From: Primula veris
Taxonomy: Eukaryota; Streptophyta; Magnoliopsida; Ericales; Primulaceae
Direction: 5' to 3'
Assembly: GCA_963682055.1 (NCBI GenBank)
Contig: OY821749.1
Span: 6,684,336 to 6,748,335 of the forward strand
Length of the DNA: 64,000 nt
Position 1 is the stretch's first letter. Each line of letters opens with the position of its first letter. The translations under genes were made by a program, and so were the position numbers. The notes beneath the pieces are model-generated. The model saw nothing but the letters and a program-made list of their open reading frames with translations, did no database searches and was not told the origin of the DNA. Below are positions 26,501 to 38,500 of this stretch, piece by piece.

Positions 26501-29500
26501 CAGCCAGTAATAATAGCATGGCAGCCCTAGACTGATATAGTAAACGCTCTTCACTAGGGTTGGGGGGTAATTCACCGAAGGTCTGTAACATCCAATCAAG
26601 TCTAACTGTCAGACAGTTTTGATCGACTTGATTGTCAGCCGGCCTAACACCCAACAAACTCTCCATCATAGCCAACCTGCTCGCCTTCGTGTCATTCCGC
26701 TCCGACCGGGTCACAGCAAGACCATCCACTCTCAGACCGAGCATAATCTCTACATCCTGTAAAGATATCCCCAACTCTCCCCCGACAAAATGGAACGTGT
26801 GCGACTCATCACGCCACCTATCAACTAAGGCTGTAATCAACCCTCGGTCTACGGTATAATTACCTATACTGTAAATACCGTAAAAACCAGCCCTAATGAT
26901 ATTATGAACTACCCTTTCAGGCGTCGGTATCTGCCAACTATAATTATAAACCCTAATCTTATTGGCATCTCCTCTACCCGCTTCTCTGCCAGCATCCCAA
27001 GTCTGATTAGAAATGTGACCGGTCTGTCGTAAAATACCCAACCTCCCTTTAATCTGTGGACCTGGGTCTGTCATCCTAACTATGATAACCAAATATAACT
27101 CAATTAATGATAACCAAAAAAATGATAACATAACCAATTAATGATAACCAAACAATGATAACTCAATGATAACCAAACAATGATAACTCAATTATAACCA
27201 ATTAATGATAACCAAACACACATTTTTTCATAAACCAAACAATAATAATTAAATTTTTTTAATGATAACCAAACACACATTTTTTCATAAACCAAACAAT
27301 AATAATTAAATTTTTTTAATGATAACCAAACACACATTTTTTCATAAACCAAACAATAATAATTAAATTTTTTTAATGATAACCAAACACACATTTTTTC
27401 ATAAACCAAACAATAATAATTAAATTTTTTTAATGATAACCAAACACACATTTTTTCATAAACCAAACAATAATAATTAAATTTTTTTAATGATAACCAA
27501 ACACACATTTTTTCATAAACCAAACAATAATAATTAAATTTTTTAATCATAACCAAACACACATTTTTTCATAAACCAAACAATAATAATTAAATTTTTT
27601 TAATGATAACCAAACACACATTTTTTCATAAACCAAACAATAATAATTAAATTTTTTTAATGATAACCAAACACACATTTTTTCATAAACCAAACAATAA
27701 TAATTAAATTTTTTAATCATAACCAAACACACATTTTTTCATAAACCAAACAATAATAATTCAATTTTTTTAATGATAACCAAACACACATTTTTTCATA
27801 AACCAAACAATAATAATTAAATTTTTTAATCATAACCAAACACACATTTTTTCATAAACCAAACAATAATAATTCAATTTTTTTAATGATAACCAAACAC
27901 ACATTTTTTCATAAACCAAACAATAATAATTAAATTTTTTTAATGATAACCAAACACACATTTTTTCATAAACCAAACAATAATAATTAAATTTTTTTAA
28001 TGATAACCAAACACACATTTTTTCATAAACCAAACAATAATAATTAAATTTTTTTAATGATAACCAAACACACATTTTTTCATAAACCAAACAATGATAA
28101 TTAAATTTTTTAATCATAACCAAACACACATTTTTTCATAAACCAAACAATAATAATTAAATTTTTTTAATGATAACCAAACACACATTTTTTCATAAAC
28201 CAAACAATAATAATTAAATTTTTTTAATGATAACCAAACACACATTTTTTCATAAACCAAACAATAATAATTAAATTTTTTAATCATAACCAAACACACA
28301 TTTTTTCATAAACCAAACAATAATAATTCAATTTTTTTAATGATAACCAAACACACATTTTTTCATAAACCAAACAATAATAATTCAATTTTTTAATGAT
28401 AACCAAACACACATTTTTTCATAACCCAAACAATAATAATTCAATTTTTTAATCATAACCAAACACACATTTTTTCAAAAACCAAACAATAATAATTCAA
28501 TTTTTTAATCATAACCAACCACACATTTTTTCATAAACCAAACAATAATAATTCAATTTTTTTAATCATAACCAAACACATTTAATCATAACCAAACACA
28601 TTTAATCATAAACCAAACAATAATAACTCAATTTTTTAATCATAACCAAACACATTATCAACAATTCAAATTAACCAAACAAAATAAAAAAACATGCAAA
28701 AATGGGACAAATATCAACAATTATTAAAATTTCTATAATTAATATAAACAAACAACAAACAATTATATATAGCTAAGTGAATTATGGTTTTGCATATTTT
28801 ATATATTTTTTCCTATTTTACAAATTAAAATTACAAAAAATAAAAAAACATGCAAAAATGGGACAAATATCAACAATTATTAAAATTTCTATAATTAATA
28901 TAAACAAACAACAAACAATGATATATAGCTAAGTGAATTATGGATTTGCATATTTTATATATTTTTTCCTATTTTACAAATTTAAATTACACAAAATACA
29001 TAATAAATTAGAGAATAAAAGATATACCCTTGAATTATGGATAAGTTTGATTGATGATTTGGGGTTTTTTGTTAATAAAGTTGATAGTTAATGTGGTTGA
29101 TTGATTTGGGTGATTTTTTGGGTTGAAAATTGGGGGTTTTTGAGAGAAAGAGAGAGAATGTAGTATAAAAAATGTTTTTTTTTTAAAAAAAACGTAAGTT
29201 TCTGTTTTTCAGGGACCTGCTGTGTAATTTTGGCGCAGGGACTGACTGTGTAATTCTGAAAATCAGGGACTGACTGTGTAATTTCTTCAGAAATTACACA
29301 GACCGTAGATTAAATCTACGGTTTACAGTGATCCACTGTAAACCGTAGATTTAATCTACGGTTTGCATTAAATCAATACAAACCGTAGATTAAATCTACG
29401 GTTTACAGTGGATCACTGTAAACCGTAGATTTAATCTACGGTTTCAGCGTTTTTAAAGAAAAAATGTAGTGTATTGAGAGCACCTCATAAATAAATTGTA

Positions 29501-32500
29501 ACTTATTTTATTTGACAAACATAAAATATTTGTGTAACCAATATGACTAGTTAGAGTGTCATGGTTAGTTTTTACTCTCCAGATAATTTTTTAATCTTGG
29601 CTCAGCCACTTTGACACGCCTTTTCTATTTCCTAACAGCATTATTTCTCACAACATTTCCATCTTTTATTTATACTACTACTATTTCCGTTTTATTCATA
29701 ATTATTTCATTTAGGTGAAACCATAACCACTTTACGGTACTACCTAAGCATGATGACACATATAATAGTACAATTTACTTCAACCCAATTGTTGTATATT
29801 GACAATTACTCCTACCTTATTAAAAAGTTACTCTTATGTCTATTATGAGATGACAACCGTCTAACTAGCTCACTAGCTATGAATTTTGGGATTGTTAATT
29901 GTATGTTTGTAAAAAAATACTACCTTTTTATGTTATTTCGAGAAAGTCAGGTAGTTGCTCAAAATTTGTTACTTTTTTGGTTAAAAAATCAAAAGAAAAA
30001 CATTGTTAGATTAAACATAGTAGTTAAAATAGGACAAAACAATGGAGTAAAACTTTTCATAAGCAATTAACTGAATAAGCTACTACGACGCTACGTAACT
30101 TGATGCTTCTGATGAATGATTAGATTTAAGCAATTAACTGTTTACACGCTACAATGGAGTAAAACTTTTCATAAGCAATTAAGATTTAAGCTACCATATA
30201 TACTTGAATTTTATTTTATTATTAGTAAAGAAACTACCTTACTTGATAGATACTTCATATAGTTTCACAAAAGTGAATAGATGAGATGAAGGGAATGTTG
30301 AAGTTAACTATATGTAAGTTGTGGTATAATGATAGGGTGGTGGGTGGTGCAACGATATAGAATCATGCTTGGAGAGGGCAAAGACTCACCGTGGATCATC
30401 TCGTTACATGACCAAGTTGGAAACTTTTTCTGGTATTCTAAGTAACAACGCCTCTCTAAACCCAGGTTATTATTACTCTGTCTATATTGAGAGACATAAC
30501 AGTATTTAATCCGCGACTTTTAGAAGAAGAAAACTGATAGCTATGCGCATTTTCTTGGTTTTTTCCTGTTGCAAAATAGTTTTCGTGTTTGGTAATTGGT
30601 AGGAATCTATACCAATTTTTATAATGAAAGTGGCTACTCTGGAAAGAAACATACATGACCTATTTCTAACTTTTTGAATTCTTTATGATATTTTTTCGAT
30701 TAAAACAGGGACTAGTTCTGCCACTTATATAAAATCAGGAGACCGTTACATTGAATTTGAAAGGATTTTACACTGAGATTCATCTTTTGTAAAACTAGGG
30801 GATTGTGACTAAATGTAACTCTCTAATAGCTTAAAGGAAATTGCAGCACTTGCAATTTAAGTCTTAGTAGTCAAATTTAAGTTCCTAAACATTATCTACA
30901 AAGGAGGAAATAGTGGGACAAATTATCTAGATTAGTATTATACAGATGGGGTAATGCCCATAATTTCTGACATTACATGCTCTTCTTACCTGACTAAGAA
31001 AATTTTATATTTTATGAGAAAAATATAGATGGAAAAGGTTGGACTAGTCTTGTGTAGCTCAGACACAGGGCAATCCCATGTTCCTCCATATTTCCATGTG
31101 CTGATCATGTGTAGGATTAGGAAGCTCCAAACTGGACAGCTCTTGCTTAGATTTATTTTTATCACCTATTTAATACGTTTCCTTAATGCCCAAAGCTGTT
31201 TGGTAAGAGTTTTGTTAGGATGTTAGACATTTCAAATTATTTTTAGACGGATTATAGTTCTGATTTTGCGTTGGCGACGTATACCTTTATCTGCAATCGG
31301 GATTCCCATTCACTGCATACTGAAAATCCCAATTAGACCGTGGAAGAGCTTAAACTCTTTACATGAGCTCTAGACAATTTATATAGTTTCTTCACCGACT
31401 TTAATGTTAGGAATTTTTACTTTTGGAACAATTTCAAACTTTCAGGGATACCAGGTGAATTATCATATCAAGGTTTTTATGTAAGTGAATCAAAGTTTGA
31501 ACTTTGAAGTGATCTAGGTTTAGTTTCCAAAACTCAGTGATTTCTTTTTTATTCCAATCCAGGAGTTCTAGCAAATAATTTTTGTAGTTGATCAGTTCCC
31601 ACTATTTTTTATTAAATGTGTTCACTAGCTGCAACTGCCATGCTACCTAAGCAGCTACATACTAATTACTTTCATAAACTCAGCTTCACTAAGAATCTTT
31701 TGTTGGTTTCCGTGTACGAAATAACAATTAAACAATAATAAAGGACTAAAAAGAAATGATCAAAAACCAGTGTAATCTTTATTAATTTCGAATTGGAATT
31801 GAAATTACATATTACAACATGTAGGTACTGAATTGAAATTAAAGCAAACGTTATTCAGATTATTATTAATTAATAATCTGATGTACTGAATTACAATAAA
31901 TAGAACCTGCCGGACTGGAAAGTATAGACTTAACAGCCAGACTGTTCTGATTGAAATTGAAATAACATGACTGAATTGAAACTATTCTAATTACAGAATT
32001 AAATTACAGAATTGAAATTACAGAATAAAACAGTACTTTAAAGAAATTACAGAAAGGTAAAACAGAATTGAAAAACTACAGCTAAGTACAGCAAATTAAA
32101 ATACAGAATTAAAAATACAGAATTGAAATGCGGAAATTAAAAGACAGAATTAAAAGACGAGGCGACTGTAAACAGTCTGCCCTTAACCGATATTCGCCCA
32201 ACCACCTTAAGGTTTCTGGTTGCATTGGCGCTTCGATCCCAAGGTACAACGTCTCAGATGACTCGTTGGAAACTGACGACGAGTCAAGGTCGAGCTGTTG
32301 GTAGGTGGTTCTCTCTCTTTCTAGGATGCTATGAGAAAAGTGTATGCTGTTTTCAGAATGTGTAAAAGTCGTGTTTGAATGAGAGGGGGAGGCTGCCTCT
32401 TAAAGAGGATTCTAAACCGCAGTCTTTAATGTGGTCATTCAATTATGGGAGTTACATCCCCAGAATCCGCCTCCATTATTACAGGAGTTACAATCTTGCT

Positions 32501-35500
32501 GGAACTTTTTTCAGTTTAGTACAAGACCCAAGACCCAAGACCCAAATCCCAAGGTCCGCGTCCCGAGACCCGAGCGAGCGCGCGCGTGTGTGGTACACAC
32601 TAACACACTCATGGGTATGTGGACATGATAGTTTAACAACTACATGAGATGGACTTGTATTTATATTGTAAAAATCACTCATGATTTCACAATGTGGGAT
32701 AACCCTCATGGTTTAAATCCCATCTCCTTTTCCATTTTCCATTTTCCAGCATTTGTTTTTATTCCTCTTTCGAGTACCAACCTTCGAGGCCAATTATCAT
32801 TCACACCCATTCTCCGAATAGGTCATGCGATATACCGTTGCGAAGTTCGTCGCACGAGCTACTCAAATGCTTTGAGTACGGCTTCAGAAATTCTGAGTTG
32901 TCACATTGAATATTGACTCAAAGATGGTCCCTTGACCATTCGGAACACGCATGTTAATAACATGTTTTCCAACAATCTCCCACATGAATGCAATTGGCTC
33001 AAAAGCCCATGCCCTAAATGCAAATCAAGAGAACCGTAAAAGTTCATTGCCTAAGGTCAGGTAGCGCGTGCCTTGAACCTACCGTAGCGTAGTTTCATCC
33101 GGAATACTGCTATTAGGTAGCATAAATGCTTTGAACCCTTTAGCTTTGTGTATCCCAGCATGATACCCGCACAATGCCCTTTCTACCCACGTACTAGGCC
33201 CTTTAGTTGTTGTCCATATTTGGCCTGGACTGACTTGGCAACTTCAACTGAGTGCTCTAGTGATTTAGCCCAAGCTCATCACATGGTACCTGCCTTACAC
33301 ACTCGTTATAGGTGGTTCCAAGTCGAAGGTGTCCTGACTCACCTTACTCGACCGTCGAGTTACTTGGATCATTAAGAGACTCAAGCTCACCCTTACAATG
33401 GTACAGGTCTATCACGTTGTCATCGCGGAAATGGGCTGGGAACTACAGGTTCCCGAGTGCTTTGTTCGGTTGCCATCATAGTTCAGTTTCCCTTTGAACC
33501 TAGCAGGAAATATTCCGTTTAGGTTGGGTTGCCTATGGGGGGCACCAATTTAATGGGCTTTAATCCCATTCCGTTCGATGACGCCTCGACTCCTACTTGA
33601 GTCAAGCTTTTTGTTAATGGATCCGCTATGTTTTCCTTTGATCTCACAAAATCTAAGGATACCACACCATTGGATAATAATTCCCTTACGGATTTATGTC
33701 TCCGACGTATATGTCGAGACTTTCCATTATACATATGATCCTGAACTCGCGCAATAGCTGATTGACTATCACAATGCATGCTTATTGCGGGAACAGGTTT
33801 TGACCACATTGGAATTCCTTCCAAAAGACTTCTCAGCCAGTCTGCCTCTTCGGTTGCTAAGTCTAACGCTATGAATTCAGATTCCATAGTTGACCTTGCA
33901 ATACACGTATGTTTGGAGGATCTCCAAGGCACAGCAGTTCCTCCCATTATAAACACATATCCACTCGTGGACCTTGTGCTATTGGAGTCTGATATCCAGT
34001 TGGCATCTGAGTACCCTTCCAGTACCGCTGGATATCTGGTATAGTGCAGCCCGTAATCGGCTAAAAACCTCATATATCTGAGAAGTTTCATTATGGCCTT
34101 CCAGTGTTCCTCATTCGGATTGCTGGTGTACCTGCTCAGTCTACTCACTGAGTTTGCTATGTCTGGTCTAGTGCAATTCATTATATATATGAGACTGCCT
34201 ATGATTCGAGAGAACTCCAATTGATTCACACTCTTACCGAAATTCTTTTGCAGGTTACAGTTGAACTCAATTGGGGTTCTAGACATCGTCTTACTGCCCT
34301 TGTCTAGTACTTGTTTAACATAGTGACTTTGTGACGAGGCATACCCCTCTGATGTTTTGGTAATCTTCATACCAAGTATTACATCAGCTATACCCAGATC
34401 CTTCATATTGAAGTGTTGTGACAACATTTTATTTGTGGAGCTGATTCTATCAGTACTTCCAATTATAATCATGTCATCCACATAGAGACAGACTACAACA
34501 CAGTCTCTTCCACTTCCTTTAGTGTAGACACATTTATCACACTCATTAATGAGAAAACCGTTTGATAGCATAATTCTATCAAACTTCTCGTGCCATTACT
34601 TTGGTACTTGTTTGAGTTCATATAGAGACTTTACAAGTTTGCACACTTGGTGCTCTTTACCAGGAACTACAAACCCTTCCGGTTGTTCCATGTAAATTTC
34701 TTCTTCCAGTTCTCCATTTAGAAACGCCGTCTTTACATCTATGATGTATTTCCATATCAAACAAAGCTGCGAGAGCAATGACGATTCGGATAGACGTTTT
34801 CCTGGAGGCAGGAGCATACGTGTCAAAATAATCAGGTCCAAAGGAAGTTTCCTACCTTACCCTTTTGCTACGCCGAGGCTCTTCCTCTTCCCCTGTCAGT
34901 TCACTTGCCCCCACATTTCCATCACTGTTCAACTCTTGAGTTGGTACAAATGTAGGTAATTTACGGGGAAAGATATCTTCAAAGAAAGAGGCCTCTCGGC
35001 TTTCCATATACGTATCTACGTGCACATCGGGATTGTCCGACTTGTGTACGAGAAACCGATATGCACTACTATTATGTGCATATCCGATGAACACACAGTC
35101 CACCGTTTTAAGACTAATTCTCATTCTCTTAGGAGTGGGAACTAGGACATTTGCGAGACAACCCCAAACCCGCAGGTTCTTATAACTGGGTTGATGACCT
35201 TTCCATAATTCATATGGAGTCTTATCTCGCTTCTTATGTGGTAACTTGTTTAAAACATAGTTTGCAGAAAGTATCGCTTCCCCCCACATGTTCTGGGGTA
35301 ACCCAGAACTAATTAGCATAGCATTCATCATGTCCTTTAGTGTTCTATTTTTACGCTCAGCAACCCCATTTTGCTCGGGAGTGTATGGAGCTGTGGTTTG
35401 ATGTATAATGCCGCTTTCAGCGCATATTTGCTCAAACGGTGATTCAAATTCACCGCCTCTATCACTTCTCAATGTTTTAATTTTTCTATTGAGTTGATTT

Positions 35501-38500
35501 TCAACTTCGGTCTTATATAGAGCGAATTTCTCTACTGCTTCGTCTTTACTTCTCATTAAGTAAACATAGCAGTATTTAGTACAATCATCTATAAATGTGA
35601 TAAAGCAATTTTTTCCTCCTCGTGTTTGTATAAACTTTAAGTCACATACATCCGTGTGTATTAGACCGAGAGGTTCACTTTCTCGTTCAACATGTTGAAA
35701 CGATGATTTCGTTAATTTTGCCTCTACACAAATCTCACATTTGTGTTGCTTATTAAAGACGAAATTTGGTATTACTTTTAGTGATATTAATTTCTTTAAA
35801 GAATTATAATTCACGTGACCTAATCTATCATGCCACAAATGAAATGACTCAAATAAATAAGCAAAAGTAGAATTCTTATTATTGGCCTCTTGGCAACTGT
35901 CATTACATTGCTAGTGCTAGCCTCAGCTTTATCACCTTTATTGGGAGCAAGTGTCCCTACGTTTAGCTTAAACATGCCGTTGGTCATATAGCCACGGCCT
36001 ACATAGACATCATTTTTGGTGATTACAATTTTATCAGATTCAAAAACCAGCTTGAACCCGTTCTTCACCATCACAGATCCGGATACCAGATTCTTACAGA
36101 TATCCGGAACATGGAGCACCCCTGTCAACCTCAGCTCTTTTCCCGAGGTCATGTTCATCACCACCGTTCCTTTTCCTTCCACCTTGGAAGTAGCAGAATT
36201 CCCCATGAAGCAGCTTTCTCCCTCTACCGCCTCGTAGGTCTTAAACATCCACCGGTTAGAGCAGATGTGGCTTGTGGCGCTGGTATCCAGCCACCACTCT
36301 TTAGGGTTGCTCCCCACGAGATTCACCTCAGAGACCACAGCAGTGAAGTGGTCATCATCTCGTCCTCCCTCGGCCAGATGTGCCTGAGCTGGAGCTTTCC
36401 TTTTCCCCTTGCCTTTGAAGTTCCTCGGGGGAGGGGCTTGGGCTTAACAGTGCGTTTATTGTCATAACAGTCCGCGACACGATGGCTGGTCTTGTTACAC
36501 ACAAAGCAGGTTCCCGCAATTTTTTTTGCGACAACAACACTGCCTCCGTTGTCAAAACGTTTCCGTTTGACGTTGGAGCTTTCGACCACATTTGCCTTTG
36601 CCATTGGGATGTTAGCACCACCGACTCTCCTTACGGAGCGACGGTTGATCACCTCGATATTGAGCTTCTCAATGAGCCCCTCCAGCCTCATTTCCTTCCG
36701 CTTGTGCTTCACGTAGTTTTGAAAGTCTTTCCAAGATGGTGGCAATTTCTCAATCATGAGTGCCACCTGGAAATGCTCATTAATCACTAGCCCCTCAGCC
36801 TCAAGGCGATGGTAAATGAGTTGGAGCTCCTCAACTTGCTCCATGACACCCCTGCTGTCAGTCATACGGTACTCATGAAAGTCCGTGACAACAAATCTCT
36901 TTGTGCCAGCGTTATTCACTTTGTACTTGTTTTCGAGCGTTTCCAACAGCTCCTTTGCAGTAGTTTTGGGCTCGAAAACACTGAACAGCGTGTCATCTAG
37001 AGCACACAGGATATAGTTCTTGCATAGGTAGTCGGCATGTCTCCATGCCTCAACCGCAGAGAACGACTGCTCGTCCAGATTGTCCTCGCTTAGGACGGGA
37101 GCAGTCTCCTTAAGAAACCTGGTCAGATTCAGGGTGGTGAGATAAAACAGAATCTTTTGCTGCCAACGTTTAAAGTTGTCTCCCCTGAATTTTTCCGGTT
37201 TCTCCAGATGAGAAGTCGGCAAAGTAGGCACAACCGAATACATCGGTGCCTTGTCCTTGGCCGCAGCCTTGGCTCTAGCCGCAGCCTTGGCCGCAGCCGC
37301 TGCTTCGGCCGCAGCCTCAGTTTTGGCCGTAGCATCCGCCATAGCCGCAGCCGCGGCGGCCTCAGCCGCTGCAGCTACGTCATCGGCGTTAGCCCCCACA
37401 TTCGTATCGCCCCCAGTGTTATGGATATTTCCATCAACCACTAGGTCATGCTCACTTCCGATAGGCAACTCAATAGGCGACGTGTTTGTCATCTGAAACG
37501 ACAACACAATAAACGTATGAGATACGTGTACAATAAATTCTTATGAACAAAACAAAACTGAAATTTGGGTTTGTAAAAGAATTTTTTATTTAAAACAATA
37601 AAATTAAACTGTTTCATTTTGAATACCAATATAGTTGATATCAAAAGGATTAAACGATCCTTATTGAATACCAAAAGGTTGGTATCAACAAGATTCTAAA
37701 AACAAAATTAAACTGTTTCGAATTTTTCTTTGTAAATCAAATTCTAATATGATTTAGAATTGAAAACAAAAAAACATTATTCCTTTTAAAATAAATAATT
37801 GTATTAATTAATACATGAAAGAAACAACAGAATATCGGTTAAGATTGTTGGTTTCCGTGTACAAAATAACAATTAAACAATAATAAAGGACTAAAAAGAA
37901 ATGATCAAAAACCAGTGTAATCTTTATTAATTTCGAATTGGAATTGAAATTACAGATTACAACATGTAGGTACTGAATTGAAATTAAAGCAAACGTTATT
38001 CAGATTATTATTAATTAATAATCTGATGTACTGAATTACAATAAATAGAAACTGCCGGACTGGAAAGTATAGACTTAACAGCCGGACTGTTCTGATTGAA
38101 ATTGAAATAACAGGACTGAATTGAAACTATTCTAATTACAGAATTAAATTACAGAATTGAAATTACAGAATAAAACAGTACTTTAAAGAAATTACAGAAA
38201 GGTAAAACAGAATTGAAAAACTACAGCTAAGTACAACAAATTAAAATACTGAAATAAAAATACAGAATTGAAATGCGGAAATTAAAAGACAGAATTAAAA
38301 ATACTGAATTGAAATGCGGAAATTAAAAGACAGAATTAAAAGACGAGGCGACTGTAAACAGTCTGCCCTTAACCGATATTCGCCCAACCATCTTAAGGTT
38401 TCTGGTTGCGTTGGCGCTTCGATCCCAAGATACAACGTCTCGGATGACTCGTCGGAAACTGGCGACGAGTCAAGGTCGAGCTGTTGGTGGGTGGTTATCT

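Larger units (their letters stand above)
19803..29486 (-). mobile_element. MULE-1: Mutator-like element (9.7 kb) with transposase and PMD gene
   Basis: A complete Mutator-like element inside pectin acetylesterase intron 2. A perfect 9-bp target duplication ATAAATAAA flanks it (19794-19802 and 29487-29495), the hallmark of the superfamily. Ends begin GAGGTGC and form inverted repeats of about 187 bp (19803-19989, 29300-29486). It holds two minus-strand genes: a transposase-OTU fusion (20675-23371) and a PMD gene (24726-27074). Between them lie a palindrome cluster (23504-24090) and a telomere-like array (24101-24552). A 57-bp minisatellite (27190-28660) and a two-copy 156-bp repeat follow upstream of the PMD gene. 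Both reading frames are open and the duplication is intact, so it could be autonomous. Left of 20675, 19990-20674 is AT-rich and non-coding. Confidence 0.93.

Noticed and set aside
27188..28299. Minus-strand ORFs encoding a repeated 19-residue unit
   Set aside because: They exist only because a 57-bp minisatellite keeps one frame open; no other coding sign.
32375..32916. Short plus-strand ORFs in the LTRs, also at 38314-39133
   Set aside because: They lie in LTR promoter sequence, repeat with the LTR units and have no domain.
36482..37496. Plus-strand Ala- and Ser-rich ORFs opposite the copia gag
   Set aside because: Mirror reading of the Ala-rich gag coding strand.
37820..37845. Initiator-Met tRNA primer-binding site beside the copia 5' LTR
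   Set aside because: The expected TGGTATCAGAGC is not there; the actual sequence on the element's coding strand is ATCTTAACCGATATTC, so no primer can be named.
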